In this document: piece after piece, positions 1 through 9,000 of the stretch
Numbering within the stretch: position 1 is the first letter of the stretch
Layout of the letters: the number at the start of each line of letters is the position of its first letter
Source: Gremmenia infestans
Taxonomy: Eukaryota; Ascomycota; Leotiomycetes; Helotiales; Hamatocanthoscyphaceae
DNA: 64,000 nucleotides
Direction: 5' to 3'
Assembly: GCA_032629725.1 (NCBI GenBank)
Contig: JAFEVB010000038.1
Location: forward strand, 528,871-592,870
The notes under the pieces: generated by a model
Seen by the model: only the letters and a program-made list of their open reading frames with translations
Told to the model about the DNA's origin: nothing
Database searches by the model: none
Made by a program: the position numbers and the translations under genes

Positions 1-22
1 CCCAGAATCCGAAAGTAATCAG

Positions 23-343
23 CTAGCCGTGATCTACGTCATCGCTAATCTTGCTGCAGTTCCTAAGATCCGACTTGATACAGGAATATGTGGAGACTTG
101 CAGTGAAAGGATTTGGTATTTGTACGCGTTCAGATATCCAACCGCGTCCTCTGTGTAGAAACAAAAATTCGATGATGTGCAGGGCTCAAAAGTCTTTGCA
201 AGATGAGATGGAAGTTTTCCAAGTCTACCCACTTCTGCCAAAAAGAATGCGACAGTTGCGACAGTCAAAATACCAGCTGCTATCATTAATCTAGCGCCGA
301 TATGGAAATCGAGGTCGCCACACACTCTGCAATCGATGAGCAT
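23..343 (-). CDS. possible small membrane protein or 3' exon, unrecognised
   Basis: This is an open frame of 106 codons on the minus strand. Near residue 20 it has one hydrophobic stretch (LMIAAGILTVATVAFFLAEVG) long enough for a single membrane segment. A stop codon lies immediately upstream of the first ATG. A CAG just inside the frame (about 330) could be an intron acceptor, so the real gene might have an upstream exon, for example from an ATG near 560. I do not recognise a family. The ORF may be chance. Confidence 0.2.
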   Translation of the reverse strand: MLIDCRVCGDLDFHIGARLMIAAGILTVATVAFFLAEVGRLGKLPSHLAKTFEPCTSSNFCFYTEDAVGYLNAYKYQILSLQVSTYSCIKSDLRNCSKISDDVDHG

Positions 344-1716
344 CTAGAGGACCACCTGATGGTGCTAACGCGGCTGAGAAGGTCGGTTCAGAAAGTCTTT
401 ATGATACGCGCTAGCTTTGGATCAAGGGCAGGAAACCAGCGGGATTGTCTTGGCTTCTGGAAAGACTTGTTCGATAATTGGAAAGCAGGTGTCGAGATAA
501 TGACTTGCTATCGAGTTGCTGAGTTCACCCAAAACTGCAAAACATACCCGAGAAGATCAGACATCTCTCTTGTCGTGTCCTGGGAAAGGATTTACGGACC
601 TTAAATAGACCAGCTTGAGGGACGAGTGCTTGAGTATTGCAAAGGCGATTTTTTGGGGATATCCTTCTCATGTAAAGGTATGTCGCCGGAAGACTTCAAG
701 TTGCGGAGTCGTTGTGGAATGATGCTTCCAATGAGTGGTACTCTAATGACGAAAATGCTGCTTTCAAACCTAATATCGTTCAGTACAATTGTCAACATTG
801 CATAGCACAATTCGTCGCATGTTTTACTATTGACTGAAAGCCTCGAACAACGACAAGAAGCCTGCGAAAAGATCAAGCCAACGACAACAACCGACCCATT
901 CGATCTTGATACGTGACTTATCAACTACACGTAGGACGTGGAGAGGAAGTTGCTCCATCTCTCCAAATCACGCTAAGAAGTGCTGCCCATTCTAATAGTC
1001 GATCAGTCTTCCTCGATGTTGTTAAAATGATATTGAGTTGGTACACAAATACTCTGTCACCACACACAGAACTGAAGTTAAGATACGCCTGCTCCTGCCT
1101 CTCTTAGTACCACCACCAACTACAAGTGCCTCCTCCACATATGCAGTCATCCCCTTCGATAGAGCTATTGCAGTACTAAACGTCGAAATGGAATCACCAC
1201 ACACAGCAACTGGATGAGATATCATCCGGCATGCTCTCCACCACCTAGACTGGTGCATACTCACTCAATGTATGCGACCTTTATCCCGATGACAACACGA
1301 TGTTGGGTTTGGTCGGAAGCAAAAAGCTGCGATTTTTCAGAGGCAGCAGGGAGGTGGAGGAGGAAGGCCGGTATCAGGTGGAGACTGAAGATACATTGAC
1401 ACAAGATGGACAGCAGAAGCGCCTACCAATTAGCCAGACAAGAAAAAGACACAAGCAAGGCACTTCTTGGTACGGATATGTACATAGGCGTAGATAGAAG
1501 CCAGACCTATCGAAGTAGAGGGGGTCGCTTGTCATGGCAACATGGTGAAGTGGGGCGAATTGGCCGCCCTGGTGTTGATCTACTAGCGTTATATCACGTG
1601 ATATGGTGAATATCGAACTGCGCCTCGGTTCCGGCCGGAATTCCTGTTTCCCCAGCACAAAAACACTGAACATCAAAATACATCTTTCCACCCCAAACTT
1701 CCTCACCGCAACGCTC
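344..1716. other. intergenic, no supported gene
   Basis: Only short open frames on both strands occur here, the longest about 107 codons at 601-924 minus. None shows a domain, a credible intron pattern or a recognisable family. The 1374-1716 part is antisense and upstream to the next gene and probably holds its promoter. The phrase CACCACACACA recurs near 1060 and 1195. I see nothing else. Confidence 0.4.
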
Positions 1717-2921
1717 ATGGCGCTGCTAGATTCATCCAAGCAAACTACACCTCCAGCAAGCATCGTTGACGGCCCTCCGACACCACCCCTTACTGCCGAC
1801 GCCAAATCCTCAGGGCGCGTCGCAGCCATCTTTCGCGCCTTCCAGAGCTGTAAAAACGGCTATCCACCTTCAGTACCCTGGACAGTGTATAACCTCGATA
1901 GTGGGGAGTACGAGGACCTGCAACGTCGACTGAAAGGCGACGTGGAACTCTGCGGATACGTGGATGATAAAGTCAAGTCAGTAATAAACATAAATGAAAG
2001 GTCATTGTAGGATGCTGATAGTAGTTTGTAGATACGATTACGATCCAATTGGCAGCAAACTCATTATTCGGATGACAACGACGTTGCACGACACCTTTGC
2101 GTCTGAATTGGTTACGGAGATCAAGAAAGGATTTGATAATTTAAAAGAGAATCAAGTGGAGACGCGGCCATTCATAGACAAAATCAGTTCAGTAAGCGGC
2201 GCAATACACTTCGAAGAGGATGGTAGAAAATTCAAACATGTGCCTGATATAAGGTTCCATCATAAGGATGCCGCATGGCCTGGCGTCGTAATTGAAGTCT
2301 CGTACTCACAGAAGTGGAAGAGTTTAATTGACCTGGCTGAAAACTACCTACTTGCATCGGATGGTGGAATCAGAGTTATGGTTGGAATTGATCTGGAATA
2401 CAAGAAGTCGAAGGAAGCCAGTATCTCCATCTGGCGATTGAAGACATCGCCGGGGTACGATGGACAGCCTGAAGGCGAAGTTATTCAGGAGCTTGACAAT
2501 GAGGTATATATATCCCTCGACGATTAGTGACATCTCTGACATAAAGTAGCTTTTCAGAGACGCCGAAGGTAACCCTATCCAATCATCAGCCGGCCTCGAG
2601 CTGCCTCTTGATAACTTCGCTGTCCAAGCACTGTCTGATGGGCTTCCCGATTGCTCTTTAATAGTTGGTCCTGAAACACTATGCACATTGCTGGCCGAAG
2701 CAGAAAAGTGGAATGACAAGTCGACACTACTACAGGGTGTGAAGCCCGCGCGAATAAAGCGGAAGTATCGTCAAAAAACGCCAGAGGAGCAGCTCACAGT
2801 GTCAGACGAGGAGAAGGTTATGGAGGAGGAACGTAGGATGCGGAGGAAGACAGAGAAGGCGGATAAGTCTTATGGCGAGGAAGGATTATCAGCTGAGGCG
2901 AGTAGTGAGGAAGCGATTTGA
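1717..2921 (+). CDS. Uma2-like / PD-(D/E)XK nuclease-fold fungal protein
   Basis: Three exons are inferred from reading frame: 1717-1976, 2032-2503 and 2550-2921, giving 367 aa. Intron 1 is 55 nt (donor GTCAGT, acceptor TTTGTAG) and intron 2 is 46 nt (GTATAT to AAAGTAG). Both restore frame exactly. The central part (about residues 95-200) resembles the Uma2/DUF820 branch of the PD-(D/E)XK fold: PD at 158-159, then after 15 residues EVS at 175-177 in the strand PGVVIEVSYSQ, followed by a helix. The usual ExK lysine is replaced by S, so catalysis is uncertain. The C-terminal 60 residues are highly charged (KRKYRQK, then acidic/basic repeats). The start ATG has a good context (CTCATGGCG); an in-frame upstream start at 1603 would add 38 residues. 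Function is unknown. No neighbour suggests a restriction system. Confidence 0.75.
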
Positions 2922-3547
2922 AAGAGGGCATATTGATTATTCGCTCCGCGTAAGAATATGCGAGATATGCAAACACATAAAGGCTCTTAGTCCGGAGTAA
3001 GCGCAACGACATGCTGGTGTAAGATGCTTCCAAGGTTTGGGTGTCAGGAGCAGCTCAGAGAGCGTGCGAGTACCCATAAGAATTATTCATATGGTCACGA
3101 GTCCTTAATTATTCTCTGGAGTTTCCAGAAGTGCGTACATTGAGTCACTGCTTGTCATGCCTATGCTGCCGTGCTCGCCGTCGTAGTTGCTATCCTTGGT
3201 GCGCAACGTGAGGACTACGGCGGGCTCGAAAAGGGGGCCAGGCGTGCAGAGGGCGGCAATATGGTGTATCGCATGCTAAGTGGTTGTGGTGAAAGCCAGT
3301 CAGCACTTCGCTATGTGGTGATGACATTCTTCAATAAAGCGAGCGGCCTACAACAATCACTAGACACATGAAGTTAGTCCAAAAAGGTTAGAATGGATGC
3401 AAGTCAGAAGTCCAATCGTGACACTACGCATATTTTTGAGGGGTTGAATTGAATACGTTCCTCATCGCGAGCGGCTATGAAAACCATGGTTGCAGATGCC
3501 AGTAACGGCATCTGCTTTACAATTGATCTCTAACTTGTAATGTCCAC
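2922..3547. other. intergenic, nothing recognised
   Basis: Short frames only. The 3171-3371 plus frame is low quality and has no domain. The region lies between two convergent genes and probably holds their 3' untranslated ends. Confidence 0.4.
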
Positions 3548-4090
3548 TCAGGCTAGAAATTGCCCATTATTTTCGTACACTTGTTCAAGCCCATGGCTCT
3601 TGTATGCTTTCCTTAGCACATCTTCAACTGCCTTTATCGCCGCCTCCTCAACATCCTTATATACGTGTCCAAGGCCTAAATGGCCTTCGTATCGGACGAC
3701 CACGACGTTACCCCTCCAGAACAGTTGATCTGGAAATAGAGAACCAACTATTCGCTCGCAGGTTTGGTTCGTAGGAAGGGTTGGAGATAAGGTGTAGTAT
3801 AAGCAGTACTGTCCACAAGCCGTATGTTCCTCGGAATTGATGAAAGCTCGTCCTATTGGGTCACAATTGTTCATTCTTCTTCTGTCGATGTGGAAAGCTG
3901 TCATAGCCCTCTCCTGATAGGCATCCCTGAACCATGATTGGAGGTCAGGTATGGGATCGTAGAAATCTGCCATTCCGCTGGTCACCACATCTTCCTCATC
4001 CTTCTCTTTAATATCATACGCCACAATGCTGATCTTAGACCCATCGGCAGGGAGGAGCAAGGCCTTGGCTGTTCGTGGCTCGCTCGTCAT
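3548..4090 (-). CDS. fungal orphan protein, 180 aa (copy 1 of a duplicated gene)
   Basis: A single open frame of 180 aa starts at ATG 4090 (MTSEPRTAK) and ends at 3548. I do not know its function. Conserved-looking parts are ADFYDPIPDL...YQERAMTAFH (about 41-68), the Cys-containing QYCLYYTLSPTLP (about 93-105) and LFWRGNVVVVRYEG (about 123-136). No signal peptide or membrane segment is seen. That the frame is a real gene is supported by a second, degraded copy at about 20262-20791 that keeps the same blocks in the same order. Composition is like the neighbouring coding DNA. Confidence 0.65.
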   Translation of the reverse strand: MTSEPRTAKALLLPADGSKISIVAYDIKEKDEEDVVTSGMADFYDPIPDLQSWFRDAYQERAMTAFHIDRRRMNNCDPIGRAFINSEEHTACGQYCLYYTLSPTLPTNQTCERIVGSLFPDQLFWRGNVVVVRYEGHLGLGHVYKDVEEAAIKAVEDVLRKAYKSHGLEQVYENNGQFLA

Positions 4091-4599
4091 TGTCGGAAGT
4101 GTGTTGAGAGTGTGATGTCTCTTCGCCAGTTGTTACTTGTCCCTTAAAGCTTTTCATCAATGCGAGGGGCTTTGATTCGAGGAATGATATCAAGAAGCCG
4201 CCATTCGTAGACTTGTGGTTTGACCAAATTCTACTATGTGGCAGCGGATTGAAGCAATAAAGAGCAAGTCCGCCATTAAGCTCGCTTCGAACTGTTAGTA
4301 GCATCTGCCGCAGCTAAGCCTCAACTAGACGTCCACGTGATAGGAGCAGGGGAAGGGCAAGTCCATTTTTTCCATCACTCTCAAGTTATTCCCAAACATA
4401 TGACAACTCGTACTAGAGACAAGATATACACGGCTTGCCAAACACACTGCCCTTCCAGTTGCACGAAGCACGGTAAGGTTACAGTTACAGTATATTCCCG
4501 TCCCTGTACCAATGTGTACGTACCAATTACAGCCTCATGAAACCCCACCTTGAATTCTATTCTTCCAAAGATGTAACTTAGCTCTCTGAAATTTGCGCC
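4091..4599. other. intergenic upstream of the orphan gene
   Basis: This holds the likely promoter of the minus-strand gene ending at 3548. Open frames here (4035-4304 minus, 4337-4540 plus) have no domain and overlap the gene's 5' end. Nothing else is recognised. Confidence 0.35.
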
Positions 4600-4782
4600 C
4601 TAATACATATGTCACTGGTGCTTTCCATAGTAAGTTACTGACGCTGCGATTGTCTGTACTGGCCCTGGCTCTGGCTCTGCCTCACCTACCATACAGCACT
4701 CTTGCGCTTCCGGCCGCTTCCTCTTGCCAGGAATGACCTCTTTTGTAGCATATGCTACTTCTGGCTCCGCCTCCAATGCAGT
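4600..4782 (-). pseudogene. Fot1/pogo-type transposase, C-terminal tail fragment
   Basis: In one minus-strand frame the translation reads ALEAEPEVAYATKEVIPGK, then basic KRKRPE, then EAEPEPGP, and ends HMY-stop at 4600. Alternating acidic EPEPE and basic KRK blocks followed by a terminal MY are, from family knowledge, typical of the C-terminal tail of fungal Fot1/pogo DDE transposases. There is a stop two codons before HMY. The catalytic core is absent upstream. It is a small relic; assignment rests on composition and the terminal motif only. Confidence 0.45.
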
Positions 4783-4907
4783 AAGTTAACGTTTCCTCCC
4801 TGCGTCGAGAGATGCACCTCGTAACGACACAAACCATCGGTACTATGAAGTCGATTGAGGTCGATTGAGACGGAGGCAATCAAGACATGTGCCTTCTGTT
4901 GTTCCTA

Positions 4908-5363
4908 TTAGCATTTCTCGAACAAGACAAAGCTCGAGAGAAAATTACACTCATAGAACCCATGTGTTTTCTTCCATTCTTCCATCTTCGCCTTATGAGT
5001 TTCCCACTCCTGCTCATTTTCCTCGTCGCTTGCCGTTGGGTCTTTTAGCTCAGCCCGAACATCTCGTGGAGGGGTTTTCGACTTTGGCTGGTATATTGGC
5101 TGGTGACTCAGACCAAGTCTCTCCCAGTTGTTGGCTATGAGAAATGTATCCAATTCAGCAGTCTCAAAGAACTCGAAGCGTTCGCATGTGACTTTGAAAG
5201 TCTCCGTCTCTTTATTCTCCACCCATTTTAGTCCCTTTGGCTGGAACGGCGACCGAAGCATCTTCATCATGATGAATATCTTCCAATCCCCCTTCTCACT
5301 AGGAACCATTGTGCCGGCACTTGTCACTGAGTACGAGACCTCAACCGAGGAAGTGGTAGTCAT
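4908..5363 (-). CDS. hypothetical protein, 151 aa
   Basis: An open frame starts at ATG 5363 (MTTTSSVEVSYS) with a usable context. It has a mixed N-terminal half (GDWKIFIMMKMLRSPFQPKG) and a strongly charged stretch near residues 105-135 (PTASDEENEQEWETHKAKMEEW). The last 15 residues may be intron read-through. No membrane segment, signal peptide or known domain is seen. It lies between a transposase relic and a broken pseudokinase, so it could itself be a remnant. Confidence 0.4.
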   Translation of the reverse strand: MTTTSSVEVSYSVTSAGTMVPSEKGDWKIFIMMKMLRSPFQPKGLKWVENKETETFKVTCERFEFFETAELDTFLIANNWERLGLSHQPIYQPKSKTPPRDVRAELKDPTASDEENEQEWETHKAKMEEWKKTHGFYECNFLSSFVLFEKC

Positions 5364-6072
5364 GGTTGAATGGAGGGAGGCGTTGTCAAGTAGAATCGAC
5401 TTGTCCTTTTAGAATATAGGGACCTGGAGAGAATAAAGCTTTGCTAAGAGGTAAAGTACTTGTATACCCTGGTCATAAGATTCTTTAACTGTTGGGATAG
5501 AATGCCAGGAGGCTCGAGGCGCGTGCTTATTTCACGGGTCTTTGTTGTCAACGCGTGATCTGTAGTCCTCATAGGTTGATCCGGGACAGGGGGGTCGACC
5601 TAACCATCCACATGCCGATTTGCTTTCACGTGCGCCTTTATGAAACTCACAGCGTCATTTGAAATACGGATCATTGTGTAGAGGAGCAAGTTGGAAGCAT
5701 TTAGTGCTTGCCACGGTATGATTTAGCCACGCAAGGCGGTACCTTGTGATAGGACTTGACTGGCTCACTGCTAGGCGCGCGGTAAGCCAGCATGCTTATC
5801 GCAAGTCGAAACTAGACTGAAACCAATGCAGGTCAGCTTGATCTTCAAACAAACTAATTCCCGCGCGAGTATCTTGTCATCCCATTCACGACAACTATCA
5901 TTGCGGCCAACAACTGATTTTGAGGTGGCAAATTGTATATTTATTCGAGATTCAATAGCACAGCGCGTATTTTACGGGGTAGTTGATGGTAATCTTGGCA
6001 TTTCTCATGGTTTTGGCACAATCTCATCTTCCGCAATTGGTGTTGCACAATCAAATGATCTTGCCTAGTGTC
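5364..6072. other. intergenic, nothing firm
   Basis: The plus frame 5826-6068 (80 aa) shows no domain and runs antisense into the 3' flank of the pseudokinase. I found no RNA gene or repeat here. Confidence 0.35.
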
Positions 6073-7522
6073 TCAGACCCATACTGCCATCTTCTCTAGA
6101 GGGCCCAACACCTCACGCACGAACTCGTCATTCCTAACAATGTGATCGCCTGTCAAATTAAGACACCATTTGACTGCGTTCTGGTAACCCTGTCCAAGCC
6201 GCGAGCCTACCTTTGGAAGTAGACTTGGCAATGCCCTCACGTTGTCCAGCAAATCCAATTTCGTCGAGTCAGTGTCTCTCATTGCATGCCTAATTCTTTG
6301 CCAGAGTCCTACTTCGAGAAGGACAACACCGAGGCTATAGACGTCATATGCTCTGATGTAAGACGTCTTTCTTTGTCCTTCGAGCAAGTCCATATGCTGG
6401 AAGATTTCAGAATCCCACCGCGGACAGTTAAACCTATTGAAGGTCCCAGCTGGGACATCGGATATGTGCTCAGAGACCATGAGATATGAGTCGTCAATAT
6501 CCGGAATACAACTGCCCTGAAGGGGGCTGAAGCCGTCGAAGAGCTACTACGCTTGAGGATGTGATATTCTTGTGAAGGAGACCCGCGGTATGACAGAAAA
6601 ATACCGCCTCTGCAAGCTTATACGCGAGTTTGAGGCGCTCGGTGAGAGAAGTAGTGATTTTAGGGAACGAGTCCGCCTCGATGACTTCTGCCAGAGTTGC
6701 CATTGATAGGGTTGAGTAGGGCGGCGTTTGGGCAAATAGCAACTGATTGCCTTCCTCATAGTAAAAGAAATATTTGACCTTGAGAAGTCGAATATCCGCA
6801 ACTAAGTCTAGACAGTTGAATGCCGCAGCCAGCTCACTTATTCTAGACACATTCCACTGAAACTCAGGGGTTCCTGGAATCCTATCAAGGGGAGCTCTCT
6901 GGCTGGCAAAGATGAGACTTTCGTCACGGTACGCCAATGGCTGGAAGGTGATATCGCCCCTACGTGTGATCGCAGAAGCAAGTTCGTCTAGATTTTGCGG
7001 TAGCAGGACTTTGGCCCGCTCCAGCTTGTCACCTGAGGCCAGAGCAAGGAATTCCTGCAGCCGGTGGTTGGACTCCAATATTAAAGACGGATTGATCTCG
7101 GTAGCAGTGTAAATCATTCGTCTGAGTTCTGGCGGGAGACCTAGCACCTGAACCTCGAAACTTCTCAGCCATCCAATCATATCCTGGTGTGCACGCCCTT
7201 GTTCTTGCCTCCAAAGAGTCTGCTCCCATCTGGTCGCAAGAACATCTAGATACTTCGCCGACTGTTCCAGTGTTACATATCCAAGCCGTAGTTGTTCTGC
7301 AGACAGCTGGGTATATTCTTCGATGATGTCAAGTACCTTTCGAGCCCAATCGATACGGTGTCTGCCGTGATCCAGCGAAGCGCTTTGTGCAGTGAAAAAC
7401 GTGAGAATCGAGCGACACGTCGTGAGGTTCGTAGCTATGCGAGTTGCGAGGCGTTTCACCTCATCTACGGAGGTACCGGACACCCATGGACATGCCCCGC
7501 GGGGAATGCTGACGATATCCAT
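6073..7522 (-). pseudogene. HeLo-associated fungal pseudokinase, frameshifted
   Basis: Two minus-strand frames, 7522-6494 and the run ending at 6073, form one protein of about 480 aa. The N-terminal part (about 1-130) is helical. The rest matches the kinase-like domain linked in fungi to HeLo / HET-S-type N-terminal domains: GLLHKNITSSSV, then after the break DDSYLMVSEH, then AYDVYSLGVVLLEVGLW near the C-terminus. HRD is replaced by HKN and no DFG is visible, so it would be a pseudokinase, as is usual for this family. The frame breaks near 6541: reading shifts so that FDGFSPLQGSC continues into the second frame. An intron there would have to be about 34 nt, too short. The classical start of a HeLo domain is not obvious, so the true 5' end may be missing. 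It is either a pseudogene or a one-base assembly error. Confidence 0.68.
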
Positions 7523-8469
7523 GCGATAACACCTCTCTGGTCTGGCCTAGCAAGTGGAATCGTAGGTGGGTTTGTCTTTGAGCGGTGCAGCGGAGCATAT
7601 GATACGAGTAATGAAGGGACTTCTTCGTAATGCGGCGTGTCGAGAAAGGAAGTTATTTATCGTTTGTACTCGTGGATACGAAGTAGGGCCGACGGCCATG
7701 GATGAGTACCGGTGCTTCGAAATACAAGCAGGAACGACGTCTCCGGGAGTAGCACAGTGCTTTGGCAGTCGTGCGACGTCGTCGAGCGCAGTGATGTAGC
7801 ACGCAGTGATGTTGTTGCGATGGGGAGATGGCTGTGGTCGAAGGGTGAAGTAGTGTGTTTTGCTGAGCGGGCAGCAGGTTGTCGCTGGTGAAGGGGTAGA
7901 GGTCAAAAGAAGCACTGCTCACGTCCTTGTGGAGCGTGGGGACGAGGGACTGAAGGAGATGACCTGAGGACTCAGCTCCCATGTGTTGAAGTCGATGTTC
8001 TTGAATCTTTGGAGGCAGAACCGCTGTACCATCGCAGAAGGAGGAGACGAGTGGTGGCGATCCAGAGCTGGCTACCCGCTATAGAATTTAAACATGCGCT
8101 TGCGCCACACACGTGACTACGTACAACCATGGCGAAACTCCCGGACTGCATTCTTTTCCTCTCTGATTGCCTTTAAAGTTTAGAGCCATAATATTTCGTA
8201 ACAGGACCTTTCTTCAGGTGATCCACATTTTGAATTGGCTTTAACAGTTCTGATTAAACGGGGGGGGTTTAGCAGAAGCGGCGATTAGTGATTTACTGTA
8301 AGCAAACCGATCGATAGCATGGTCAACCACAGTCTTTTTCTTATTCCTGAGTGGTCTCCTTAGGGAAGAACAGCTAAAGAAAACGGTATTTGAACAACAA
8401 CTTCATAGACTTGCTAAGTAAATGTTTATGATCCCAAAACTATACACTTGTCTCGTGATAGGGTGCGTC
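7523..8469. other. intergenic upstream of pseudokinase
   Basis: Minus-strand frames at 7547-7915 and 7653-7982 are Ser/Thr/Pro-rich and domain-free; I treat them as chance. A run of nine G occurs near 8260. The pseudokinase promoter, if any, would be here. Confidence 0.3.
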
Positions 8470-8696
8470 TCAGCACTGCAGGGACGGACGGTTACTCTTA
8501 TGCTTCGGACCACGTTTCCCCTTGCCTTTTATGGCATCTTTCGCAGCACGCGTTGCTCGTGCCTCCTCGATAGCTCATCACCTTCCCCTTCCCTAGTACC
8601 CCGGTTCTGGTTCATCGGCGAACTTTGGCTTTGTTATTCACTTTCGTCGAGAGTTGGTTTCTGTATATATGGCTTTGTAGCTCTGGCATCATATGT
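8470..8696 (-). pseudogene. Fot1/pogo-type transposase fragment (pre-tail region)
   Basis: Reading the minus strand gives NQLSTKVNNKAKVRR, a stop, TRTGVLGKGKVMSY, then, after a small deletion that shifts frame, IEEARATRAAKDAIKGKGK and RGPKHKS, ending at a stop at 8470. From family knowledge, the order NNEAKVRR, VLGKAKVMSY, EEAR...GKGKRG is the segment that follows the DDE core in Fot1-like transposases of Pezizomycotina. The fragment has one nonsense codon and one deletion. The core and DNA-binding domain are absent. The plus-strand 134-aa frame at 8422-8826 is its antisense shadow. Confidence 0.6.
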
Positions 8697-9000
8697 TCGA
8701 CGCCCCCCTAGCAGAGACACCTTGACACAGGCTTTACTAGTGCAGTCGCTCATAAGGCATTTCCTTTCGTACCTTGTATGGAGATGGATGGGCAAGCCAT
8801 TGATAGTTCATAGTGTCGGACTTTAAGGAATCCACAATAGTTCTGAGCTGCACCTCGATTTCCAGCTCAGATCCTTTATAGTCTTGTTGTAAGTTTATCT
8901 AGAGCTACTGTGTTTAAAACTAGTCATCCTGCATAGTAATGGTAGCAAAATCAAGTCGCTATCTATGCTCTATATGTACAAAGCAATACGGCTACTGTAG

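Noticed and set aside
302..924. ORFs of 100 and 107 aa near the left edge
   Set aside because: No domain, no intron logic and no similarity to any family I know; open by chance.
1374..1829. 151-aa minus-strand ORF opposite the start of the Uma2-like gene
   Set aside because: Antisense to a well-supported spliced gene; its protein has no domain.
6494..6560. Intron to explain the break in the pseudokinase
   Set aside because: The only GT-AG pair that restores frame would be 34 nt, below the 44-66 nt seen elsewhere in this window.
8422..8826. 134-aa plus-strand hydrophobic ORF
   Set aside because: It is antisense to the Fot1/pogo transposase fragment, whose minus-strand reading has clear family motifs.
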